DNA from: Stenotrophomonas sp. SY1 | GTDB taxonomy: Bacteria; Pseudomonadota; Gammaproteobacteria; Xanthomonadales; Xanthomonadaceae | Length of the DNA: 64,000 bases | Assembly: GCF_021202945.1 (NCBI RefSeq) | Contig: NZ_JAJOYR010000002.1 | Span: forward strand, 360,112-424,111 | Direction of reading: 5' to 3' | Part shown: positions 27,517-36,999 of the stretch, in pieces | How the letters are laid out: the number at the start of each line of letters is the position of its first letter | Position numbering within the stretch: the first letter of the stretch is position 1 | The notes under the pieces: model-generated | The model's database searches: none | What the model saw: only the letters and a program-made list of their open reading frames with translations | Told to the model about the DNA's origin: nothing | Program-made: the position numbers and the translations under genes

Positions 27517-27687
27517 CATGCCCAATGCCGCGCGGTCCCTCAGTCATATGTCAGACCGCGATTCCCACGAAGGCGGGAATGACGGTCGGAAAGAAAGGTG
27601 GTCCGGATGCCTTGTCACCCACCGCGCTCCTTGCCTGCTCCACCCGCGAAAGCGTTTCCACGCCCCGCCCGCTACCGCAAAACCCAT

Positions 27688-27701
27688 TGAATACGTATGC
27701 A
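27688..27701. promoter_or_regulatory. LacI-type operator upstream of the TonB receptor
   Basis: TGAATACGTATGCA, the exact reverse complement of the sites at 25147 and 33037, about 136 bases before the receptor start. Places the receptor in the maltodextrin regulon. Confidence 0.75.
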
Positions 27702-27836
27702 GGCCGGTTCCGCGACGTTGCCCGCTGATTACCATGCGAGGCATGTCGCAAGTGGCGGTATCGCATCGACGACACATGCACGGAGAACACTCCGGCATGA
27801 AAAAAATTATCCGACGACATTACCTGGGAGGGGAGA

Positions 27837-30605
27837 ATGTTGAACACCAAGCGCAATCTGCTGAGCGTGGCACTCGCGTCGGCAATCATGCTGACCGCCA
27901 CTGGCGTCCAGGCCCAAACCGCTGAAGAAACGGCCAAGAAGAAGGCCCAGCCCGAAGCCACCAACCTGGATGCGGTCACCGTCACCGGCATCCGTCGCGG
28001 CATCGAGAGCGCAATCTCGGTCAAGCGTGACTCCACCTCGATCGTCGAAGCCATCTCGGCCGAGGACATCGGCAAGCTGCCGGACGTGAGCATCGCCGAA
28101 TCCATCGCCCGCCTGCCCGGCCTGGCCGCCCAACGTGTGGCCGGCCGTGCCCAGGTCATCAGCGTGCGTGGCCTGTCGCCCGACTTCGCCACCACCCTGC
28201 TCAATGGCCGCGAAGTGGTCAGCACCGGCGACAACCGCAGCGTCGAGTTCGACCAGTACCCGTCGGAACTGATCAGCGGCGTCACCGTCTACAAGACCCC
28301 GGACTCGGGGCTGATCGGCCAGGGCCTGTCCGGCACGATCGACATGCAGACCGTGCGCCCGCTCAGCTACAACGAGCGCGTCATCGCCATCAGTGGCCGC
28401 TACCAGAAGAATTCGCTGGGCGAAGCTGCTGGCGAAGATCCCTATGGCAGCCGCATCAACGCCAGCTTCGTCGACAAGTTCGCCGACGGCACCGTTGGCC
28501 TGGCCATCGGTTATTCGCACATGGAGATGTCCAAGCAGGAGAACCAGGTCGGCCTGTACGAGCCATGGCAGCAGGTGGGCGACAACTGGCGCCCGGGCGT
28601 GGACGCGGGTACGTGGTACTCCGATGGCATCAAGGCGCTGCGTCGTACCGGCAGCTCCAAGCGCGATGCGGTGATGGCCACCCTGCAGTTCCGCCCCAAC
28701 AGCACCTGGAACAGCACGCTGGACGCCTTCTACACCAAGGCCAAGGAGTACGACACCGCCAACCAGATGGAAATCCACCTGGGTGACTACAACGGCGGCT
28801 ATGGCCGGCTGGAAGTCAGCGACGTGGTGGTCAACGACAACGGCACCATCGTCAGCGGCACCGCCAAGAACGTCTACCCGCTGGTGCGCGGCATGTACAA
28901 CAACCGCGAAGACAGCATCAAGGCGCTGGGCTGGAACAACGAATTCACCTTCGGCGATGTGCGCCTGGTTGCCGATGTCAGCTGGTCCAAGGCCGTACGC
29001 GACGAGACCAACCTGGAGAACAACCTGCAGCTGCTGCCCGCGCCGCAGTTGGACTCGGTGAAGATCAACTACGCCGGTGGCAACTTCCCGCAGTTCACTC
29101 CGGGCCTGGACTACTCCGACTACAACAAGCTTTACCTGACCAACACCATCTACGGTTCCGGCTACGGCAAGACCCCGCATGTGGATGATGAGCTGAAAGG
29201 CTTCAAGCTGGCTGCCAACTTCCCCGCACCCGATGGCATGACCTGGTTCTCCGACGTGGACTTCGGCATCAATTACGCCGATCGCCAGAAGGACAAGACC
29301 CAGGCTGAAGGCAACATCAACCTCGGCGCGCAGGGTGAAACCACCATCGCCGCCGACCTGCAGTACAAGCCGGTCAACCTGGGCTTCGCTGGCGCCGGCT
29401 ACATCCCCGCCTGGAACGTGCCTGCCGCGGTAGGCCGCTACATGCTGTTCAACCCGACCACCACCGAGAGCTACCTGATTCCCAAGCAGTGGACGGTGGA
29501 CGAGGAGATCACCACCACCTTCCTGCGCGCCAACATCAGCACGCAGATCGGCTCGGTGCCGGTGCGCGGCAACGTCGGCATCCAGGCCCAGCACGTGCGT
29601 CAGTCGTCCAACTCGAACTACTGGGACGGCGGGCAGCCGGTCGGCAGCCAGGTCATCCCGATCAAGGATGGCAAGAGCTACATCGACTTCCTGCCCAGCC
29701 TGAACCTGGCCTTCGAGCTGCCGGCCGAGAACACCATCCGCTTCGCCATCGCCCGCCAGGTCGCACGTCCGCGCGTGGACGAGCTGCGCGCCTCGATGGA
29801 GTTCGGCGTGGACACCAACAACGGTACGCCGGGCGCCAGCGGCGGCAACCCGAACCTGGACCCGTGGGTCGCCAACGCGGTTGACCTGTCCTGGGAAAAG
29901 TACTTCGGCAACCGCGCCTACGTGGCTGCTGCGGTGTTCTACAAGGATCTGCAGACCTACATCTACACCGAGAAGCGCGACGGCTACGACTTCACCCAGC
30001 AGGTTGATGCCTGGCTGCAGGCCAATGCCATCTCGCTGCCACCAGGCGTCGTGGTCGACAAGACCGGCACCTACACCGCGCCGTTCAACGGCAGTGGTGG
30101 CACCCTGCGCGGTGCGGAACTGACCGCCTCGCTGCCGCTGGACCTGTTCTTCGAAGGCCTGCGTGGCTTCGGCCTGGTGGCCAGCGCCAGCTTCAACGAC
30201 AGCGACATCACCATCCCGCCGGACCCGGCCACGATCTCCAGCGTAGGCTCGGACCCGATCATGCTGCCGGGCCTGTCCAAGCGCGTGTACAACTTCACCG
30301 CCTACTACGAGAACAGCGGCTTTGAGGCGCGCTTGAACCAGCGCAAGCGTTCGGACTTCATCGGCGAGATCGGCAACTTCAACGGCAACCGCACGCTTCG
30401 TTATGTGAAGGGCGAGAACGTGCTGGACGCGCAGATCAGCTACAACTTCGGCGATGGCACGATGTTCAAGGGCCTGGGGCTGTTCCTGCAGGCCAGCAAC
30501 CTCACCAACTCCAAGTACGAAACCTATGCCGAATCCAAGGATCGTCCGCTGGAAACGGTGGAATGGGGCCGTACCTACCAGGTGGGCGTGAACTACAAGT
30601 TCTGA
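27837..30605 (+). CDS. TonB-dependent receptor for maltodextrins (MalA-like)
   Basis: 922 residues, ATG preceded by a strong GGGAGGGGAG site. The signal peptide ends near VQAQ. The TonB box region (DAVTVTGIRRGIESAI) and plug (SVRGLSPDFATTLLNGRE) lead to a 22-stranded barrel; the C-terminus ends in Phe (VNYKF) as outer-membrane barrels do. The IRRGIESAISVKRDS opening and the large size are typical of carbohydrate TonB receptors of Xanthomonadaceae and Caulobacter. Its promoter has the regulon operator and the neighbours are all alpha-glucan enzymes, so maltodextrin uptake is the best prediction. Confidence 0.92.
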   Translation: MLNTKRNLLSVALASAIMLTATGVQAQTAEETAKKKAQPEATNLDAVTVTGIRRGIESAISVKRDSTSIVEAISAEDIGKLPDVSIAESIARLPGLAAQRVAGRAQVISVRGLSPDFATTLLNGREVVSTGDNRSVEFDQYPSELISGVTVYKTPDSGLIGQGLSGTIDMQTVRPLSYNERVIAISGRYQKNSLGEAAGEDPYGSRINASFVDKFADGTVGLAIGYSHMEMSKQENQVGLYEPWQQVGDNWRPGVDAGTWYSDGIKALRRTGSSKRDAVMATLQFRPNSTWNSTLDAFYTKAKEYDTANQMEIHLGDYNGGYGRLEVSDVVVNDNGTIVSGTAKNVYPLVRGMYNNREDSIKALGWNNEFTFGDVRLVADVSWSKAVRDETNLENNLQLLPAPQLDSVKINYAGGNFPQFTPGLDYSDYNKLYLTNTIYGSGYGKTPHVDDELKGFKLAANFPAPDGMTWFSDVDFGINYADRQKDKTQAEGNINLGAQGETTIAADLQYKPVNLGFAGAGYIPAWNVPAAVGRYMLFNPTTTESYLIPKQWTVDEEITTTFLRANISTQIGSVPVRGNVGIQAQHVRQSSNSNYWDGGQPVGSQVIPIKDGKSYIDFLPSLNLAFELPAENTIRFAIARQVARPRVDELRASMEFGVDTNNGTPGASGGNPNLDPWVANAVDLSWEKYFGNRAYVAAAVFYKDLQTYIYTEKRDGYDFTQQVDAWLQANAISLPPGVVVDKTGTYTAPFNGSGGTLRGAELTASLPLDLFFEGLRGFGLVASASFNDSDITIPPDPATISSVGSDPIMLPGLSKRVYNFTAYYENSGFEARLNQRKRSDFIGEIGNFNGNRTLRYVKGENVLDAQISYNFGDGTMFKGLGLFLQASNLTNSKYETYAESKDRPLETVEWGRTYQVGVNYKF

Positions 30606-30625
30606 TTCCAACGGGTTGTAGCCAA

Positions 30626-30659
30626 CACAACGCCCGCTGCCGATGCAGCGGGCGTTGTG
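30626..30659 (+). terminator. Strong hairpin after the TonB receptor gene
   Basis: CACAACGCCCGCTGC and GCAGCGGGCGTTGTG form a perfect 15-bp stem with the tetraloop CGAT, 20 bases after the stop. No long T run follows, but the stem is very stable. Confidence 0.7.
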
Positions 30660-30689
30660 CGTTGTGGGCCAAGCACGATGCGCATCTGC

Positions 30690-31262
30690 AGGGGCGGCGT
30701 AGGCCGCGAAGCAGGCAACGCTTCAGAAATCGGAAGAGCCCGCCAGCACGCATCACCGGATTGCGGACCTGCAGCCGCCGAACGTCTACATGCTTCGCGG
30801 CTCACGCCGCTCCTACAACAGCGCACACGCCGCAGGCTGAGAGCGGGCAACGTTCAAGCACAATCGCCGCTACATCGCCGCTACATCGCTGCAACCTCGA
30901 CACAGCCACAATCTCGTAGGAGCGGCCTCGGCCGCGAAGCTGGTGGCACATCAGGCAACGACAGAGGCGGCCATCGCACATCACCTGATTCCTCGCCGAC
31001 AGCACGCCGAACGTCGAAGGGCTTCGCGGCCAAGGCCGCTCCTACTGGGGCGGCAAATACGGCACGTTCCCCTTCCCCGTCGCCCAACAGCTCCCGGCGT
31101 GAGTTCTGCTGTCCCACATCGTCAGCTCATTCGTAGGAGCGGCCTTGGCCGCGAAGCTGGCAGCGTTTCAGACATTGGAAGAGCCTCCACGCACGCATGA
31201 CCGGATCGCAGACTTACAGCCCGCCGAACCTCTGCATGCTTCGCGGCTCACGCCGCACCTAC
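30690..31262. repeat. Array of three inverted REP pairs
   Basis: Three successive pairs of GTAG-type palindromes: 30690-30713 with 30792-30816, 30916-30940 with 31021-31045, and 31133-31158 with 31238-31262. Units share GGCCGCGAAG-type cores and GTAGGAGCGGC/GCCGCTCCTAC ends. They fill the 725-base gap between convergent receptor and glucosidase genes; no gene is seen here. Confidence 0.85.
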
Positions 31263-31275
31263 AAGACCGGCGCAC

Positions 31276-31305
31276 AAAAAAAGGACGGAGATGTCATCTC
31301 CGTCC
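31276..31305 (-). terminator. Intrinsic terminator of the GH13 glucosidase gene
   Basis: On the minus strand a 9-bp stem GGACGGAGA/TCTCCGTCC with a 5-base loop is followed by seven T. It starts 26 bases after the stop at 31331. Confidence 0.85.
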
Positions 31306-31330
31306 CTCACAGAAGTCCTTGTTTGTCCGC

Positions 31331-32944
31331 TCAGCTGCGACGTGCGCAGTACACCGCATGCCCCGGCAGCACCAGCACCTCGCCGTCCACGTGTCCGGCA
31401 ACCGGGCCCGGCAGTTCAATGTGCTGCCACTGCCCGGCCGGCAACGCATGCCGCACCGGCTCGCCAGACAGGTTGAACGCCAGCAGCAACACCTCATCAC
31501 CCAGGCTGCGCTCGAACATCAACACCGGCTCGGCGCTGTCGATGAAACGAATCGCGCCTTCCACCAACGCCGGCTGCGTCTTTCTCCAGGCCAGGAATGC
31601 GCGGAATGCCTGCAGCACCGAATCGCTCGCTGCTTCCTGCGCCTGCACCGACAGCGCGCGATGCTCTTCCGGAATCGGCAACCACGGCTTGCCACTGCTG
31701 AAACCGGCCAGCGTCGCGCCAGTCCACGGCATCGGCGTGCGGCAGCCGTCGCGGCCCTTGAAGTTCGGCCAGAAGGTGATGCCGTAAGGGTCCTGCAATG
31801 CCTCGAACGGCACATCGGCCTCGCCCAGGCCCAGCTCCTCACCCTGGTAGATGCACACCGAACCACGCAGCGAGCACACCAGTGCGACCAGCATTTTGGC
31901 CAGCTGCGGGTTGGCCGGATGGCCGCCCCAGCGCGTCACTGCGCGCTGCACGTCGTGGTTGGACACCGCCCAGCACGGCCAGCCGTCCAGCATCGTGGCT
32001 TCCAGCTTTTCAACCGTGCTGCGGATGTAGGCCACGCTGTAGTCGTCCACCAGCAGCTCGAAGCTGTAGCCCATGTGCAGGCGGCCCGGCGCGGTGTACT
32101 CGGCGGTGGTAGCCAGCGAATCCTCCGAAGAGATTTCGCCCAGCGTCACCGCGCCCGGATACTGGTCCAGCAAGGCGCGCAGACGCTCCAGGAAGCCGAT
32201 GTTCTCCGGCCGGGTGTTGTTGAAGTAGTGATACTGGAATGCGTAGGGATTGTCCGGGCTGAAGCCACGGCCCACGCGCTTGTCTTCCGGCTTGGGCGGG
32301 TTGTCGCGCAGCTGCGCGTCGTGGAAGCAGAAGTTGATCGAATCCAGGCGGAAGCCATCCACGCCCCGGTCCAGCCAGAATTTCACATAGTCCAGCGTGG
32401 CCTGCTGCACGGCCGGATTGTGGAAATCCAGGTCAGGCTGCGAGGACAGGAAGTTGTGCAGGTAGTACTGGCGGCGGCGCGGTTCCCAGCGCCAGGCCAC
32501 GCCACCGAAGATCGACAGCCAGTTGTTGGGCGGCGTGCCGTCCTCGCGCGCATCGGCCCACACGTACCAGTCGGCCTTGGGGTTGTCGCGGCTCTGCCGG
32601 CTTTCCTTGAACCAGGCGTGATCCACCGAGGTGTGGCTGAACACCTGGTCGATCATCACCTTCAGGCCCAGCGCATGCGCCTTGGCCAGCAGGCGGTCGA
32701 AGTCGTCCAGGTTGCCGAACAGCGGGTCCACATCGCGCTGGTCGGCGATGTCATAGCCGAAATCGGCCATCGGCGACTTGAAGAACGGCGACACCCAGAT
32801 CGCGTCCACGCCAAGCGAGGCGATGTAATCCAGCCGCTCGATGATGCCCGGCAGGTCGCCCACGCCGTCACCATCGGTGTCCAGGTAGCTGCGCGGGTAA
32901 ATCTGGTAGATGACGGCACCACGCCACCATGGAGTCTTCAACAT
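31331..32944 (-). CDS. Cytoplasmic GH13 alpha-glucosidase
   Basis: 537 residues from the ATG at 32944, no signal peptide. WWRGAVIYQIYPRSYLDTDG opens the barrel; catalytic residues are Asp in GVDGFRLDSINF, Glu in VTLGEISSED and Asp in AVSNHDVQRA. This is the oligo-1,6-/alpha-glucosidase (GH13_23-like) type that cleaves imported maltose or isomaltose to glucose. The operator at 33037 lies ~95 bases upstream, and the gene faces away from ispB. It completes the pathway: outer-membrane uptake, periplasmic trimming, MFS import, cytosolic hydrolysis. Confidence 0.92.
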   Translation of the reverse strand: MLKTPWWRGAVIYQIYPRSYLDTDGDGVGDLPGIIERLDYIASLGVDAIWVSPFFKSPMADFGYDIADQRDVDPLFGNLDDFDRLLAKAHALGLKVMIDQVFSHTSVDHAWFKESRQSRDNPKADWYVWADAREDGTPPNNWLSIFGGVAWRWEPRRRQYYLHNFLSSQPDLDFHNPAVQQATLDYVKFWLDRGVDGFRLDSINFCFHDAQLRDNPPKPEDKRVGRGFSPDNPYAFQYHYFNNTRPENIGFLERLRALLDQYPGAVTLGEISSEDSLATTAEYTAPGRLHMGYSFELLVDDYSVAYIRSTVEKLEATMLDGWPCWAVSNHDVQRAVTRWGGHPANPQLAKMLVALVCSLRGSVCIYQGEELGLGEADVPFEALQDPYGITFWPNFKGRDGCRTPMPWTGATLAGFSSGKPWLPIPEEHRALSVQAQEAASDSVLQAFRAFLAWRKTQPALVEGAIRFIDSAEPVLMFERSLGDEVLLLAFNLSGEPVRHALPAGQWQHIELPGPVAGHVDGEVLVLPGHAVYCARRS

Positions 32945-33036
32945 TGGCCGCCCCCTCCCGGGCTTCAGTGCCCCCGAAAGGGCCACAAAACGTATGCCGG
33001 TCAGCTTAGCGGCGGCGCTTTGCCGGTGGAGGTGCT

Positions 33037-33050
33037 TGCATACGTATTCA
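33037..33050. promoter_or_regulatory. LacI-type operator upstream of the GH13 glucosidase
   Basis: TGCATACGTATTCA, identical to the site at 25147-25160. It lies between the glucosidase and ispB, which point in opposite directions; regulation of the glucosidase is the likelier target. Confidence 0.75.
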
Positions 33051-33135
33051 CTGCCACGGGGCCCATTGCCAGCCCTCCACGACAGTCTTTCGCCCGCACC
33101 GCCTATAATCGCCCGGTACCCCCAGAAGCAACTGT

Positions 33136-34134
33136 ATGAGCCTCGTCGAAGACCTCCGCCCCGCGCTGGGCCTGCCCGCCATCCAGACCCTTGCCGCACC
33201 GGACATGGCCGCCGTCGATGCCCTGATCCGCCGCCGCCTGTCCTCGGACGTGGTGCTGATCAACCAGATCGCCGACCACATCGTCTCGGCCGGCGGCAAG
33301 CGCCTGCGGCCGATGCTGGTGATGCTGGCCGGCCATGCGGTCGGTGGCGCCGGCCCGGAGCACCACCAGCTGGCGGCGATCATCGAGTTCATCCACACCT
33401 CCACCCTGCTGCACGACGACGTGGTCGACGAATCGGACCTGCGCCGTGGCCGCAGCACCGCCAACGCCCTTTGGGGCAACGCGCCGAGCGTACTGGTGGG
33501 CGATTTCCTGTACTCGCGCAGCTTCCAGCTGATGGTCGAGCTGGAGCGCATGCCGGTCATGCAGATCCTGGCCGACACCACAAACCGCATCGCCGAGGGC
33601 GAGGTATTGCAGCTGCTGCACGTCCACAACCCGGACACCGACGAAGCCGCTTACCTGCGTGTGATCGAGCGCAAGACCGCCGTGCTGTTTGCCGCCGGCA
33701 CCCGCCTCGGTGCGCTGGCCACCGGCGCCGACGAGCTCGTGCAGCAGAAGCTGTACGACTACGGCATGAACCTGGGTTATGCCTTCCAGATCGCCGACGA
33801 CGTGCTGGATTACTCGGCCAATGCCGACGAGCTGGGCAAGAACCTGGGCGACGACCTGGCCGAAGGCAAGGCCACGTTGCCGCTGATCCACGCGATGGCC
33901 CACTCCGACGCGGCCACCCGCCAGCGCCTGCGCGAGATCGTGCAGGACGGCGACGCCAGCGCGATGCCCGAAGTGCTGGCTGCCATCCATGCCACCGGCG
34001 GCCTGGAGTACAGCCGCAGCCGTGCCGTGGAATACGCCGACGCCGCCGAACAGGCGCTGGCCGGCCTGGCAGAATGCGACGCCGTTGCTGCACTGCGCGG
34101 CCTGGCCCGCTATGCGGTCGAACGCAGTCACTGA
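33136..34134 (+). CDS. ispB: Octaprenyl-diphosphate synthase (trans-isoprenyl synthase)
   Basis: 332 residues. First Asp-rich motif LLHDDVVDESDLRRG with GGKRLRPMLV upstream, and second motif QIADDVLDYSA, both binding Mg-diphosphate; the spacing and length fit long-chain polyprenyl synthases. It extends farnesyl diphosphate with isopentenyl diphosphate to make the ubiquinone side chain. The next small gene begins four bases after its stop. Confidence 0.95.
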   Translation: MSLVEDLRPALGLPAIQTLAAPDMAAVDALIRRRLSSDVVLINQIADHIVSAGGKRLRPMLVMLAGHAVGGAGPEHHQLAAIIEFIHTSTLLHDDVVDESDLRRGRSTANALWGNAPSVLVGDFLYSRSFQLMVELERMPVMQILADTTNRIAEGEVLQLLHVHNPDTDEAAYLRVIERKTAVLFAAGTRLGALATGADELVQQKLYDYGMNLGYAFQIADDVLDYSANADELGKNLGDDLAEGKATLPLIHAMAHSDAATRQRLREIVQDGDASAMPEVLAAIHATGGLEYSRSRAVEYADAAEQALAGLAECDAVAALRGLARYAVERSH

Positions 34135-34138
34135 GTCG

Positions 34139-34387
34139 ATGGCAGTGGGCCACGGTTTCAGCGATGAAGAGCGTGCGCTGCTGCTGGGAGTGAAGGGCGT
34201 AGGCGCCACTGTGGTGGCGCGGCTGGAGCAATTGGGCTTTCAATCACTGGCGCAGCTGGCCGACGCCGAGACGATGGACATCGTCACCCAGGCCTCGGCC
34301 ATGCTCGGCAGCAGCTGCTGGCGCAACAGCCCGCAAGCCCGCGCCGCCATCAGCGGCGCGATCGAAGCGGCCAAAGCAGCCCGGTAG
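34139..34387 (+). CDS. Small helix-hairpin-helix protein
   Basis: 82 residues from the ATG at 34139, four bases after the ispB stop. LLGVKGVGATVVARLEQLGFQSLAQLADAE is a helix-hairpin-helix with the Gly-x-Gly turn and a following helix, a non-specific DNA-binding unit; the rest is a short helical tail (SCWRNSPQARAAISGAIEAAKAA). Close spacing suggests it is cotranscribed with ispB. Function unknown. Confidence 0.7.
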   Translation: MAVGHGFSDEERALLLGVKGVGATVVARLEQLGFQSLAQLADAETMDIVTQASAMLGSSCWRNSPQARAAISGAIEAAKAAR

Positions 34388-34503
34388 AGCGCAGCCATGC
34401 TGCGCTGAGGCACTACCGGGAAGGCCCCATGCCGAGCATGGCTCGGCACTAACGGTGATTGCTGTAGAGCGCAGCGATGCTGCGCTCGGGCATTACCGTG
34501 AAA
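34384..34503. repeat. GTAGAGCGCAGC-type palindromic repeats
   Basis: A variant of the GTAG repeats: GTAGAGCGCAGCCATGCTGC, a CCGAGCATGGCTCGGC palindrome, and GTAGAGCGCAGCGATGCTGC in succession. Fills the gap between the small HHH gene and the hydrolase. Confidence 0.75.
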
Positions 34504-34523
34504 CCCATTGCCCGGCCCGCACC

Positions 34524-35321
34524 TCAATCGCCCAGGCGTTCTTCCAGGAAGTTGTCCATCATCTTCCATGCACGCTTGGACGCACGCGGGTCGTACAGGC
34601 AGCCCGGCGGGCTGTTGGCGTCGGATTCGGCAAAGCAATGCACCGCGCCGCTGAAATTGACGAACTGCCAATCCGCACCGGCACCGTCCATCTCCTTGCC
34701 AAAGGCGTTGATGTCTTCGGCCGTGATGCCCTGATCAGCAGCGCCGTTGAGCACCAGGATCGGCACCTTGCCGGTGCCCGCTGCCGCCGGAGCCGGCGTG
34801 GAAAGCCCGCCATGCAAGCTCACCACACCCGCCAGCGGCATGCCGGCGCGGGCCATTTCCAGCACTGTGGTGCCACCGAAGCAGAAGCCGACCGCTGCGA
34901 TATGTGCAGCATCCAACGGCGCCTTTCCGGCCTGCGCCTTCAACGCGTCCAATGCGGCATTGGCGCGGGCCCGCAGCAGCGCACGGTCGTCACGCAGGGG
35001 CTTTGACGCCGCCGCGGCTTCGGCGTTGTCCTTGGGGCGCACGTTCTTGCCGTAGACATCGGCGACCAGCACTACGTAATCGTCGCCGGCAATCTGTTCG
35101 GCCTTGGTGACAGCCGATGCGTTGACGCCACTCCAGTTGGGCACCATCACCACGCCCGGACGGCGCGCATCGCCTTCGTCGTCATAGACCAGCACGCCGC
35201 TGTAGGTCGCACCGTCATGCTGCCATTCGACCGGGCGTTGCTGCATTTTCGCCAAGGCCGGCATCGCTGCCGAAAGACTCAAAGCCAACGCTGCCAACTG
35301 CCACTTTCGTGCTGCTTTCAT
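34524..35321 (-). CDS. Exported dienelactone hydrolase family protein
   Basis: 265 residues with a signal peptide (KWQLAALALSLSAAMPALA). Alpha/beta hydrolase fold: nucleophile elbow GFCFGG with Cys in the serine position, as in dienelactone hydrolases; Asp in LNGAADQGIT; His in GAVHCFAE. The substrate is unknown; the fold acts on cyclic esters or similar small molecules. Single gene flanked by repeats. Confidence 0.88.
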   Translation of the reverse strand: MKAARKWQLAALALSLSAAMPALAKMQQRPVEWQHDGATYSGVLVYDDEGDARRPGVVMVPNWSGVNASAVTKAEQIAGDDYVVLVADVYGKNVRPKDNAEAAAASKPLRDDRALLRARANAALDALKAQAGKAPLDAAHIAAVGFCFGGTTVLEMARAGMPLAGVVSLHGGLSTPAPAAAGTGKVPILVLNGAADQGITAEDINAFGKEMDGAGADWQFVNFSGAVHCFAESDANSPPGCLYDPRASKRAWKMMDNFLEERLGD

Positions 35322-35372
35322 GCGGGTGCTCCGGGTTGGGTTGTCTGGCGGAGTCTACGGCTAAAAGCTGCC

Positions 35373-35560
35373 CTCACCCCTCTCCCCAACCCCTCTCCCG
35401 CAAGGGGAGAGGGGCTAAAGCACTCCGAGCCCACGCTATCCGAGCCCCTCTCCCCTTGCGGGGCGATGCGGGCTTGCTTGCGAACCACTGGTTCGCAGCC
35501 CGCGGAGCGCCCTTACACCGGTGCAAGGGCCGGGGCGCGGAGCGGGGGTTGGGGTGAGGG
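35373..35560. repeat. Composite repeat: CCCCTCTCC palindromes plus an 84-bp unit
   Basis: Contains inverted CCCTCTCC/GGGAGAGG arms at 35373-35415, another near 35445, and an 84-base unit at 35477-35560 starting CTTGCGAACC and ending GGTTGGGGTGAGGG. The same 84-base unit recurs at 51224-51307 with about 80% identity by eye. Confidence 0.75.
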
Positions 35561-35592
35561 GAAGCTTCTGGCCACAAAAGCCAGCAACCCGC

Positions 35593-36999
35593 TCAGCTCA
35601 CTCCCAACCCCGGAATCGCACTGATGCTGTCCGGATCGAACCCGGCCAGCTCGGCGAAATGGCGACCGCGCGCCACGTAGTCCTTGTATGCACCAAAGCT
35701 CGGCGCGCCGGGTGACAACAACACCACGCCGCCCTGCGCACCCAATGCCGCACGCGCCAATTCCAGCGCATGCGGCAGATCACCCGCTGCATGCAGGCCG
35801 AACCGGCCTTCATCGGCCAAGGGTTGCAGCAAGGCGTGAATCCGTGGGCCGTTGCTGCCCATGGTCACGATCTCCACCGGCGCGTTGTCACGCATGTGCT
35901 CGGCGAAGTCATGCCAATCCACACCACGGTCATGGCCACCGACCAGCAGCGCGATGCGCTGCCCGGCAAAGCAATCCAAGGCAGCCAGCGAGGCATGCGG
36001 CGTGGTGCTGATCGAATCGTTGACCCAACGCAGGCCGTCGCGCTCGCCCAGCATCTGCAGACGGTTGGGCAGCGGACGGAAGCCCTGCACCGCCGGGGCC
36101 AAGGCCATCGCATCCAGGCCCATCGCTTCCAGCGCGGCCAGCACCGCACACAGATTGCCGCGGTTATGACGCCCCGGCAGCGGTGTGTTCGACGTATCGA
36201 ACACCGCCTGCGTACCGCGATGCACCACCTCGCCGACCATGTGCCAGCCTTCGGGCTGGTTGAACCACACGATCTGGCTGTGCGGCAGGTGCAGCGCGTG
36301 CAGGTGTTCGTCGGCGGCATTGAGCACCGCAACGCGCGGATGCCCGCCGGTCACCAGCGACAGTTTGTCGTCGATGTAGCGCTGTTCGCTGCCGTGCCAA
36401 TCCAGATGCTCGGGAAAGATGTTCAGCACGATCGCCACATCCGGGCGCGCGCCGCTGCGTGCCACTTCGCCGGTCTGGTAACTGGACAGTTCCACCGCCC
36501 AGTAATCCGGCGCCGGCTGCGGGTCCAGCACTTCCAGCAGCGGCAGGCCGATATTGCCAACCAGGCCGGTGCGGTGCCCGGCCGCGCGCAGCAGGTGCGC
36601 CAGCAGCGAGGTCGTGGTGCTCTTGCCCTTGGTGCCGGTCACGCACACCGTGTTGGGCAGGTTGCCGTCGGCATCGGCGTGTTCGCTGAACCACAGCGAG
36701 GTGCCGCCGATGAACTGCGTGCCCTGCGCGCTGGCCTGCTGCGCTTCGGGCTTGTACGGGCTGATGCCGGGCGACTTGATGACCACCTCGAAGCGCGACA
36801 GCGCCTGCCCGGTCACTTCGGTTTCCACCTGCAGCGCGCCACCGGTTTCGGCACGCGCGCCGTCGGCTTCAGCCGGCGGGCAGAACAGCGTCAGTGGCAG
36901 TTGTGGCAGGCGCTCGCGCAGTACCGCGTACGCGGCACGGCCCTCCCGCCCCCAGCCCCACAGTGCGACGCGCTTGCCTTCAAGCTGCGAAATTCGCAC
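35593..36999 (-). CDS. murD2: UDP-MurNAc-L-Ala--L-Glu ligase
   Basis: 468 residues from a GTG at 36999 with GGGAG eight bases upstream; it overlaps murL by 20 bases. Mur ligase features: an N-terminal Rossmann-like nucleotide domain ([17 protein letters not shown]), the P-loop [15 protein letters not shown], the central-domain ELSSYQ and a C-terminal ligase domain ending in a [17 protein letters not shown] motif as in MurD. In Xanthomonas oryzae such a MurD homologue adds L-Glu rather than D-Glu, with the coupled epimerase MurL then inverting it. The pairing here supports the murD2 name over murD. Confidence 0.87.
   Translation of the reverse strand: MRISQLEGKRVALWGWGREGRAAYAVLRERLPQLPLTLFCPPAEADGARAETGGALQVETEVTGQALSRFEVVIKSPGISPYKPEAQQASAQGTQFIGGTSLWFSEHADADGNLPNTVCVTGTKGKSTTTSLLAHLLRAAGHRTGLVGNIGLPLLEVLDPQPAPDYWAVELSSYQTGEVARSGARPDVAIVLNIFPEHLDWHGSEQRYIDDKLSLVTGGHPRVAVLNAADEHLHALHLPHSQIVWFNQPEGWHMVGEVVHRGTQAVFDTSNTPLPGRHNRGNLCAVLAALEAMGLDAMALAPAVQGFRPLPNRLQMLGERDGLRWVNDSISTTPHASLAALDCFAGQRIALLVGGHDRGVDWHDFAEHMRDNAPVEIVTMGSNGPRIHALLQPLADEGRFGLHAAGDLPHALELARAALGAQGGVVLLSPGAPSFGAYKDYVARGRHFAELAGFDPDSISAIPGLGVS

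Noticed and set aside
27807..30611. 934-residue frame on the minus strand
   Set aside because: It is the antisense of the TonB receptor gene; high-GC codon use leaves the opposite strand open. Its translation has no family features.
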